Assembly: GCF_902150065.1 (NCBI RefSeq)
Contig: NC_043990.1
Location: 2,059,617-2,123,616 of the forward strand
DNA length: 64,000 bases
Source of the DNA: Myripristis murdjan
Taxonomy: Eukaryota > Chordata > Actinopteri > Holocentriformes > Holocentridae
Direction of reading: 5' to 3'
Made by a program: the position numbers and the translations under genes. This document shows, one piece after another, positions 56,027 through 64,000 of the stretch (its first letter is position 1; every line of letters begins with the position of its first letter). The notes under the pieces were generated by a model. It was not told the DNA's origin. It ran no database searches and worked only from the letters and a program-made list of their open reading frames with translations.

Positions 56027-56504
56027 ATGACTTTGAGCTCCATCCTCATCTGGACTCTCCTCTGCTGCTGCTTGACAGGTAAAGTCCAGAGAATCAAAGT
56101 CCTCTATGAAGATCCGTCCCTCTGAAATGAAGCGGAGAAAAGCATGACGCTGCTTTGTGTTTTTGTCTGTGTGTCCTCAGAGTCCAGAGGCCAGGTCACA
56201 GTGACTCAGCCTGGAGCAGTGAGGGCTGCTCTGGGAGCCTCCGTCACCATCACATGTAAAACCAGCCAGGATGTTCATGTTTATAACAGCAAACAACGTT
56301 TAGCCTGGTACCAACAGAGAGATGGAGAAATTCCAAAACTCCTTATTTACTGGGCTAATACTCGAGCATCAGGGATTCCAGGTCGTTTTACAGGCAGTGG
56401 ATCAAGGAGTGACTTCACTCTGACCATCAGTGGAGTCCAGGCTGAAGATGCAGCACTTTACTATTGTAAGAGTCTCCACTATATCAACAGTCAGTGGCTG
56501 TTCA
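56027..56504 (+). CDS. Ig light-chain V segment V3 (kappa-like)
   Basis: Germline V gene. Leader exon 56027-56078 ([17 protein letters not shown]) and V exon 56181-56504, split in phase 1 with GTAAAG donor and CCTCAG acceptor. The V exon has the first Cys in [46 protein letters not shown] and a CDR3 stub KSLHYINSQ ending LFTQ. It is a teleost kappa-like (L1) V domain of usual length. Framework 3 has GSRSD where the others have GSGSD. With its promoter element, split leader and consensus 12-spacer signal it looks able to rearrange to a downstream J, none of which is in the window. Confidence 0.92.
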
Positions 56505-56532
56505 CACAGTGAAAAAGCGTGGTACAAAAACC
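56505..56532 (+). other. Recombination signal (12-spacer) of V3
   Basis: CACAGTG (56505-56511), 12-base spacer, ACAAAAACC (56524-56532), all consensus. Confidence 0.92.
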
Positions 56533-57465
56533 TCCCTCAGTCAGACTGAACAGAAACTGAAGTGACTGCTGCAGCTGGAAGCTACTGCAGGGACTGATAC
56601 AGTTCACTGAGGACAAACACACACACACACACACACACACGGTTGATGAGAACATATCATCTTGTTCATAGTGTCAGTGTCAGTTTTCCCTCTGAGCTTC
56701 AAACAGCCACCTCCCACCTCAACAAGCTGAAAGTTCCCCCAAATGAAGAGGACAGTTCCAGTGAAGAAGCCCAATTAGAAACATTAAAAGCACAACAACA
56801 TGGAGCAAAGTGAGCTGCCCTGATGCCGACCCAATTGTTGACATTTTAGTTTACGTCAGTCCTTGAGCCTTGTGTAGAAGCCGCGCATATTTTAGTGTCT
56901 CATGGGTCAAAACCAGAGATCAAAGTCATGTTATATTCCTTTATGCTGATGATATCTTCCTGTTTTTTGTCATCCTGAAATTCATTTCCCCAGTTTTCCA
57001 GGTGCATTATAAAGATCTTGGCATATTTTCTGAAGACACAACAACCTGAAGTAAACCAGAAGTCTTTTGAGTGGCAGACTTTTAGTGACAAGTAATCACT
57101 GTGCATGTTTGAACAACAAAACTTATCAGGATATAAAGGTGATTTTTACAAATAAAAAAGGATACTTTAAATAGTGAGAGATGTCAAAATAATGATAATA
57201 CATGAATCATAATAACTTTGAGTTTTTATTCTTTAATCTAGAGAACACTGGTTTGCATTACCCAAAAGGTAAATTAAATTGAAAACAAATAATTCTTGAA
57301 ACATTTTTTGAATCATCAAAATAAATATATCATAAACATGAAATATGGAATATGAAGTTAGTCACATTATCATGAGGTTATTAAAATTGATCCATTGATG
57401 AACATCCTGATTACAGTAATGTGTGTCCCTGCTGGAGTGGGTCAGAGCATTTCCATAGAGAGCCA
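56533..57465. other. Spacer V3 to V4 with an L1-like relic
   Basis: CA tract 56616-56640. About 56930-56995 encodes IFLYADDIFLFFVILKFISP, the YADD core of an L1-clade LINE, with no flanking domains: an old fragment. From about 57385 the sequence is V4 upstream flank. The rest is AT-rich. Confidence 0.55.
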
Positions 57466-57530
57466 CTTTGCATCAGCAGCACCATGCTCCAGTGCTCTGG
57501 GAGAGTTTATAGTCCTGAGAGTTGAAGACT
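57466..57530 (+). promoter_or_regulatory. V4 promoter: octamer-like and TATA-like boxes
   Basis: CTTTGCAT at 57466-57473 and GTTTATAGTCC about 35 bases later, as in V3 and V5. Confidence 0.7.
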
Positions 57531-57590
57531 GGATGACTGACAGCTGTCCTTCATGACAACAGAAGCCCCAGAAATCCTCCTCATCCAAAC

Positions 57591-58071
57591 ATGACATTGA
57601 GCTCCATCCTCATCTGGACTCTCCTCTGCTGCTGCTTGACAGGTAAAGTCCAGAGAATCAAAGTCCTCTCCTCTATGAAGATCCGTCCCTCTGAAATGAA
57701 GTGGAGAAAAGCATGACGCTGCTTTCTGTTTTTGTGTGTGTCCTCAGAGTCCAGAGGCCAGGTCACAGTGACTCAGCCTGGAGCAGTGAGGGCTGCTCTG
57801 GGAGCCTCCATCACCATCACATGTAAAACCAGCCAGAATGTTTATGTTGCTGGAAGCAACCACCTTTTAGCGTGGTACCAACAGAGAGATGGAGAAATTC
57901 CTAAACTACTCATTTACTGGGCTAATACTCGAGAATCAGGGATTCCAGGTCGTTTTACAGGCAGTGGATCAGGGAGTGACTTCACTCTGACCATCAGTGG
58001 AGTCCAGGCTGAAGATGCAGCAGTTTACTACTGTCAGAGTGAACATGAAATCAACAGTCAGAGTCTGTTCA
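57591..58071 (+). CDS. Ig light-chain V segment V4 (kappa-like)
   Basis: Leader exon 57591-57642 and V exon 57748-58071, phase 1. The V exon is open with [35 protein letters not shown], the [16 protein letters not shown] stretch and AVYYC followed by QSEHEINSQ and a FTH end. All conserved V-domain residues (Cys, Trp, Cys) are present. Promoter elements match V3. The heptamer after it is CACACTG instead of CACAGTG, which may lower its use in recombination. It sits 1.56 kb after V3 in the same orientation. Confidence 0.9.
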
Positions 58072-58099
58072 CACACTGAAAAAGCGTCGTACAAAAACC
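58072..58099 (+). other. Recombination signal of V4, variant heptamer
   Basis: CACACTG (58072-58078), 12-base spacer, ACAAAAACC (58091-58099). The critical CAC is kept; the fifth base differs from the consensus. Confidence 0.85.
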
Positions 58100-59568
58100 T
58101 CCCTCAGTCAGACTGAACAGAAACTGAAGTGACTGCTGCAGCTGGAAGCTACTGCAGGGACTGATACAGTTCACTGAGGACACACACACACACACACACA
58201 CACAAGAACACACACACATGTACAGCACTTTGCAGATGAGAAGTTATAACCTTGTTCATAATGTCTCTACCAGTTTCCCCTCTGAACTTCAAACAGCTTC
58301 CTCCCACCAGCAGCTGCCTTCCAAAGTCGCCTGGAGACAGTGGAGAGCAGGAGAGGTGAGGCAGATGACAGGACTGACACAAGGAGGGCTGGGAATACAG
58401 GAAGTGCAGGGAGACAAACACAACCAACAGACACAAAAGGCAAACACAAAAATACAGTCAGGGGATGACTGGTGAACAAAAGAGAAACAGACAAAACTGA
58501 TCCAAAACCAGGAGATGTGACACCCAGAGTCTTTTTCCACATAGGAAAACAATTTAGCTTTAATACTTTTAAATACCAAGTAATATGATTTCAATGCATA
58601 TTTTAGTGGAAACAATGAACATCCTAGATACAGTATTCTCTCACCATCTTAGTTCATCATACCTGATTTAAACTACATTAAATTTTCTAAAATTCACAGA
58701 TAAATATTCTTTGCTGTGTTTGTATGTGTACAGCTGTGTTTATGTTTAACCTCTGACCTTTTTAAAGTCTGTTTTCCATCCACTGAGCTGTTCCTTCTCA
58801 ACCTTCAAGACTGTGATGACTGATTCAGTCCAAACACAAGCACACACTTTCAGTCACTTACTTTGCTTAAGTTATTTTATAGTGCAGCCTTTATAAAATG
58901 GATAAAAGTACTATATTGTGCACAACAGGTAGTCATATTCAGAAATAAGTCACAGTCTTCAGGCTTCTATTTGAAATGGGGACACATGAAGGGTGTCCAC
59001 TGTTACCACTTGGTTCAGGTCTTCAGTGGTTTGTAAAGATCCCTTTTATGTTGAATCCCTTTATGCTGATGATACCCTGCTTTTTATTTTGGATCCTGTT
59101 ATATTTTCCCCTCACCATTGCAAATTTATTTTAATGTCCAAAAGGGGAATCTTCAGTTTTTCATTTCCCTCTGATTTCAGTAACCATGGCAACAGATAGG
59201 CATCACTGCTGAACCATGGCAACAGACAAGTTTCACTAGTGAAGATAAATGATGAAAGATGTACCCTCTTGCTATAAACGGACTTTTTCTATTTATTAAG
59301 CTTTGATTTCTGTTTATAAAAATTCTACAGCAGTGACATGAGAACAGGAAATAATCTTCAGTCAGTCACAGCAAAAACTGATCAAGTTCTGCCACAATAA
59401 AACAACAGAGAAGAAATTCTTGGAGAAAAATATTACATATATGAAGTTAAATAAAACAGCTCAATCAACATTTTGTTAAATTGATTAAATAGATTCATTG
59501 ATTAACAGCCTGATGAGAGTAATGTGTGTTCCTGTTGGAGTGGGTCAGAGCATTTCCATAGAGAGCCA
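58100..59568. other. Spacer V4 to V5 with an L1-like relic
   Basis: CA tract 58182-58220. About 59040-59100 encodes SLYADDTLLFILDP, an L1-clade reverse-transcriptase relic, preceded by a broken GCPLLPL match. The AACCATGGCAACAGA blocks at 59182-59230 recur at 55311. The rest is AT-rich without genes; V5 flank starts near 59480. Confidence 0.55.
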
Positions 59569-59635
59569 CTTTGCATCAGCAGCACCATGCTCCAGTGCTC
59601 TGGGAGAGTTTATAGTCCTGAGAGTTGAAGACTGG
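59569..59635 (+). promoter_or_regulatory. V5 promoter: octamer-like and TATA-like boxes
   Basis: CTTTGCAT at 59569-59576 and GTTTATAGTCC, as in V3 and V4. Confidence 0.7.
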
Positions 59636-59693
59636 ATGACTGACAGCTGTCCTTCATGACAACAGAAGCCCCAGAAATCCTCCTCATCCAAAC

Positions 59694-60112
59694 ATGACTT
59701 TGAGCTCCATCCTCATCTGGACTCTCCTCTGCTGCTGCTTGACAGGTAAAGTCCAGAGAATCAAAGTCCTCTCCTCTATGAAGATCCGTCCCTCTGAAAT
59801 GAAGCGGAGAAAAGCATGACGCTGCTTTGTGTTTTTGTCTGTGTGTCCTCAGAGTCCAGAGGCCAGGTCACAGTGACTCAGCCTGGAGCAGTGAGGGCTG
59901 CTCTGGGAGCCTCCGTCACCATCACATGTAAAACCAGCCAGGATGTTAATGGTGGGAGCTATTTACACTGGTACCAACAGAGAGATGGAGAAATTCCGAA
60001 ACTCCTCATTTACCATGCTAATACTCGAGCATCAGGGATTCCAGGTCGTTTTACAGGCAGTGGATCAGGGAGTGACTTCACTCTGACCATCAGTGGAGTC
60101 CAGGCTGAAGAT
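59694..60112 (+). pseudogene. Ig light-chain V segment V5, cut by a retroviral LTR
   Basis: Leader exon 59694-59745 and V exon from 59853. The frame is typical up to [12 protein letters not shown], then the sequence switches at 60113 into the LTR of an endogenous retrovirus. The YYC end, CDR3 and recombination signal are not seen; they should lie beyond the element outside the window. Everything before the junction is open and the promoter is like that of V3 and V4. The segment can no longer rearrange unless the element is removed. Confidence 0.88.
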
Positions 60113-60531
60113 TGTGGAAGCAAAATACACATTTCAGGTGGCTCAGACTTCCTGATTGATTCAGGAAGTCTGATTGATTCAGCTAATTGACGGGCCCAGA
60201 CGACAGGATGGGCCCGGCATTCAATCCTTAGGCATGCACATGAACACTTACCATGTCTTTGTTCCCATTTGGAACCGCACCCTACCTGATCACTGCCTTA
60301 CAGTACCTTGATCACTGTCTTAACAATACCTTCCCTCACCTTTTGTTCTCTACCTATTTACATACTGTCTGTACTCACTGTATAAAGGTCTCCCCCTGAC
60401 ATTGCTCTTGGTCAGCTCACCGTACCAGATACCCTCTGTGTCGGTCAGTTCACCAGTGTGCCGGTACACTTTAATAAACTCACACCATTACAGCAAACTC
60501 CTAGATTGGACTACTGTGATTTTCTTCAACA
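60113..60531 (+). repeat. 5' LTR of the endogenous retrovirus
   Basis: 419 bases from TGTGGAAGC to TTCAACA. It contains the TATA-like box and poly(A) signal in the usual order. A GGAAGTCTGATTGATTC duplication lies near its start. The matching 3' LTR is outside the window. Confidence 0.85.
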
Positions 60532-60912
60532 AATGGTGCCGTGACCCGGATGGCAACATACTTCCACGGAGACTCCTTTTCCAGACCAAGGACACACCAG
60601 CGACTTGAATCTCCAAATTCTCAAAGAGGTAAGGGATCCTTTTGAAAACCCAATTTCAGTTGCTGTGTGTTGTCTGGAGTTCTGAAACTGGAGTCCCAAA
60701 GAAGTTGACGCCATCCTAGATTTATGTAAGTTTGCTGTATGGTTGTGAAGAAAAAAAAAAAAAAGGGGAATTACTGTAAAGAGTTCTTCTTGTGTGTGTG
60801 TTTAAAAGCTTCTAGGATTTGGGCGGCTTGCTTTTGTTAGCCTCAGAATCAGACCCACTCTTTCAAGTAGGTTTAGCATTTAGGTGACAGGGGTAGTAAA
60901 AAATAAGTAAAA

Positions 60913-61290
60913 TAGAAAAGATCAGATAAAAGTCCTGCGACTCTACTGGAGTAGAAAACCAGTGTAGAGTTCTGTGATTCTATTTTAAGAAATTAAGGCT
61001 AGAAGAGATCAGGTTTGAGTCCTGTGATTCTGCCAGAGTAGAAAAGATCAGGTTAAAGTCCTGTGATTCTGCCAGAATAGAAAAGATCAGGTTAAAGTCC
61101 TGTGATTCTATTTAAGAAACTGAGGATAGAAGAGATCAGGTTTGAGTCCTGTGATTCTATCGAAATAGAAGAGATCAGGTTAAAGTCCTGTGATTCTATT
61201 TCAGAAACTGAGGATAGAAGAGATCAGGTTTGAGTCCTGTGATTCTATCAGAATAGGAAAGACCAGGTTCGAGTCCTGTGATCCTGTTCA
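60913..61290 (+). repeat. Tandem repeat in the retroviral leader
   Basis: Seven to eight units built on AGATCAGGTTAAAGTCCTGT and GATTCT alternate between about 39 and 49 bases, giving a higher-order period near 88. It lies between the primer-binding site and the coding part. Confidence 0.8.
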
Positions 61291-64000
61291 ACTACCAATC
61301 CGTTTGCCTCAGTGCTGAACCTGCAAGGAGGAGTGAGAAAGATTAGCTCTCCCAAATACCTAGGAGTTATTTCCTTTTTGTTGTGTGTTACTGTTTTGTG
61401 TAAAAGTAAGTTTATAGAAAGAAAATGGGAAATTGTTTTAGTAGAAGGCCAGAGAGAGAACTGAGTGGTCCTGTTAAGTATATGTACAATAACTTTGGTG
61501 CTGATAGCATTAAATTTGTTGCAACATATATTAAAGTAACTGCAGATGATGGTCTTCTCCAATTTCCCCAAAATGGCACTTTTGACCAAACCTGAGTAGA
61601 AAATTTAAGAGAGATTGAGGTCAACAAACATTTTTCCTCCCTCAGACTTCGCTTACAGATCAAAATAAAAAGCAATAGCTAAACTGGAAGAAAGAAAAGA
61701 CACAACGCAGATAGAAAATAAACAGAACGGCCAGTCAGTAGAGTCCTCTAATAGCTATACATAATAGCTAAATTGAAAAAAAAAAAAAAAAAAAAAAAAA
61801 CACAACGCAGATAAAAAAATCTAATCCAAAGCCTTTATCTTGTGAAAGAGATAAAAGAACCTTGTGATGATGACAACACTGATGATGATTAAGCTTTAAT
61901 GATGAGCTTTAGGTGGTGACTACAGCGAAAGAAAATTGTAGCCTGTCACAAAATCAGATTCATGAACTTCCTCCTGGTTACGTGCAAAATATGCTTGTGA
62001 ACAGTCTTCAGCCATAGATTAAAGTAAAAGTACAACTGACACTTGGATGGACAGGAAAACCTATGCAACTAGTAGAGATAGCCCAACATCATTGAGATAA
62101 CACAGAGCGAAGATAATGTAAAATGCATGAAATGCTAATGCTTGCCCAAGTGTCTCACTACACAGGTGGAGCAACCAGAGGAGGATGCAGTGGCAGAGGA
62201 ACCTACAAAAGAGGGAGGTGGAAAAAAAAAAACATGGGCCAAGAGATCATCAACATCATGATCAAAGTCACAACTCACCCTTTTCAAACAACCAACATGA
62301 GAACTGCTTCCACTGTGGTGAGCCAAATCATTGGATGAGTAACTGCCCATATAGAGCCTCCCAGAACCTTACCATGCCTACGGCACCTCCATTGAGAAGC
62401 CAGATGGAACACCAACAAACCCCACAGCACAGTCAGTAGAACTGTCAAGGACAGCAACAGAAACTGAAACTGAAATTGAAATTGAATCTGGAAAAACTGT
62501 AAGAGCTGTGGGGGTTGGAGGGATTCCTATGGATCTAACTGTAACTAACCCTGCTACACTACTGTCTACAGAAGATGATGGTGACCCCATAACTATATGG
62601 ATGTCATCTCATGTTCAACTTTATCCTGAACTTTCCGAAACTCCCTTCTCTAACCCTGACCTCATTTTCTATACTAATGACTCTGCTTATGGAGAAAATG
62701 GAGTGCCGTACGCAGGGTATACAATCTGTCATAGTTTCTCAATTATTGAAAGTGCTGCCCTGCCACCCTCAAGCTCCGCCCATGTAGCTGAGTCACACAT
62801 ATCGATGAGAGCCTGCCACCAAGCAAAAGGTAAAACTGTTACCATTTTCACAGACCTCAGGTATGCTTTTCGATGTTTACATGACTTTGGTATGCTGTGG
62901 GCAAACCGAGGATTCATTACCTCCTCTGGGACAAATGTTAAACATGCGAATTTGATCAGGGAATTATTAGATGCATGGTAGTTACCCTCATCTATTGCTG
63001 TTGTAAAATGTGATGCCCACACCAAATCCAATGACCCTGTTTCACAAGGCAATGCAATGGCTGACCATGCAGCCAAGGCAGCTGCCAAATTTGGTATTCC
63101 TGTCCATGTAAAGCTCTGTCTTTCCATACCTGCTAACGACTTTGCTTCTCCTAATGACGTGGCTCTCGTACAGAGAGACTGCTGATGTGAAGGAGCAGCA
63201 GTCATGGTTTTCTCATGGTTGTAAATATGTAAATACTGTTTGGGTCCACAACGACGGCCGCGTTGTGGCACCCAAGTCCCTGTACCCGTGGCTAGAACGC
63301 ATGTCACATGGCTTGTTGCATGTGAGCAAAGGGGGGATGTGTCAAACAGTGTTGGTATGCTGCGGGATTTACATCCCATATAAAATTATTGTGAACAATG
63401 GCTAATCTGACAACAGCACAACCCTGGGAAACCAGTACAGACCACAATGTGGACACATCCTCCCCCTCGGGGACCTTTTGAAGCTTTTGAAGAAAATGTG
63501 ATGCTTTTGAAGAAAATGCGATGGATATGACAATATTCTTGTATGTGTTGATGTGTTTTCAAACTGGCCCGAAGCTTGGGCTTGCACAAAGACTGACTCT
63601 ATATCATAGTGAAATGCCTGCTGAAAGACATCGTCTCAAGACTTGGATTTCCTCAGAGCATCAATTCAGACAGAGGTAGTCATTTCACTGGACAAATTAC
63701 AACTAAAATCTGTAAATCATTTGGGATTAAACAACGACGATATCGTCCATACCACCCACAGTCTGCAGGGCTAGTTGAAAGACAGTGTTGTTGCCACTAG
63801 CCTCATGTCAGTGAGGCCCACACCCATCAAGAAACACAAATTCACACCTCATGAGATTATTACAGGTAGACCAATGGTTGTGCCAAGCACAAATATGCAT
63901 GAAGAAGACGGTTCTCCGTGCTATGAATGAGTCGATGAGATCATTTTGCTGTGCTCTAACTTCTGCTGTTTAGTCAATACACAGACAAGGAAAAGCTGAC

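Larger units (their letters stand above)
60113..64000 (+). mobile_element. Endogenous retrovirus, class I (gamma/epsilon-like), fossil
   Basis: It is inserted in V5 and runs off the right edge. Parts recognised: a 5' LTR (60113-60531, starting TGTGG and ending AACA) with TATAAAG (60381) and AATAAA (60473); a primer-binding site (60534-60551) matching tRNA-His at 17 of 18 bases; a leader with tandem repeats; a single gag-type zinc knuckle (about 62290-62350); an RNase H region (about 62650-63110); and an integrase core (about 63600-63800) with the YHPQSAG motif. The copy is broken, with several breaks and parts not recognisable. It cannot be dated without the 3' LTR. The otherwise clean V5 suggests it is not very old. 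Confidence 0.9.

Overview
The window reads as nuclear DNA of a bony fish, most likely a percomorph teleost. The evidence is teleost-type kappa-like immunoglobulin light-chain V segments, L2/Rex-like and L1-like LINE pieces, piggyBac and Harbinger DNA transposons, dense (CA)n and (GTA)n microsatellites, and a C2H2 zinc-finger gene with the N-terminal helix usual in fish paralogues. Most of the sequence is non-coding and repeat-rich.

Layout. 1-10 kb holds no gene I can support: repeats, a 163-bp tandem array, a 1.5-kb piggyBac-type element, an interstitial telomere tract and some candidate conserved non-coding blocks. 10-38 kb carries a cluster of five small secreted cysteine-rich genes. I reconstructed these by splicing and call them beta-defensin-like: A (+, 10209-11929), D (-, 18977-19773), E (-, 22378-23363, last exon not found), B (+, 27376-29129) and C (+, 35792-37697). 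All use exon phases 1-2-2. The complete ones have four exons and the six-cysteine frame C-x6-C-x5-C-x7..12-C-x5..6-CC. D/E and B/C are duplicate pairs, and E and B stand head to head. The cluster is broken up by LINE pieces, a Harbinger element, a 20-bp minisatellite whose unit contains TTAGGG, and several low-copy segments in both orientations.

Immunoglobulin light-chain V segments are interleaved with the defensins. V1 and V2 (both -) lie just beyond B and C and look like promoterless orphans. V3, V4 and V5 (+, 56-60 kb) have an octamer-like promoter element and a split leader; V3 and V4 also have 12-spacer recombination signals. V5 is cut by a retroviral LTR element that runs off the right edge. 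No J segment or constant exon was recognised.

Between the V groups (39.7-54 kb) are an intronless rbm18-like gene with a GC-rich frame, a two-exon C2H2 zinc-finger gene with a large palindromic element at its 3' end and a half copy in its intron, and a nearly complete 4.5-kb LINE inserted in a (GTA)n microsatellite. The defensins and V segments are both immune genes. Nothing here shows that they work together, but their shared duplication history is the most unusual feature of the window.
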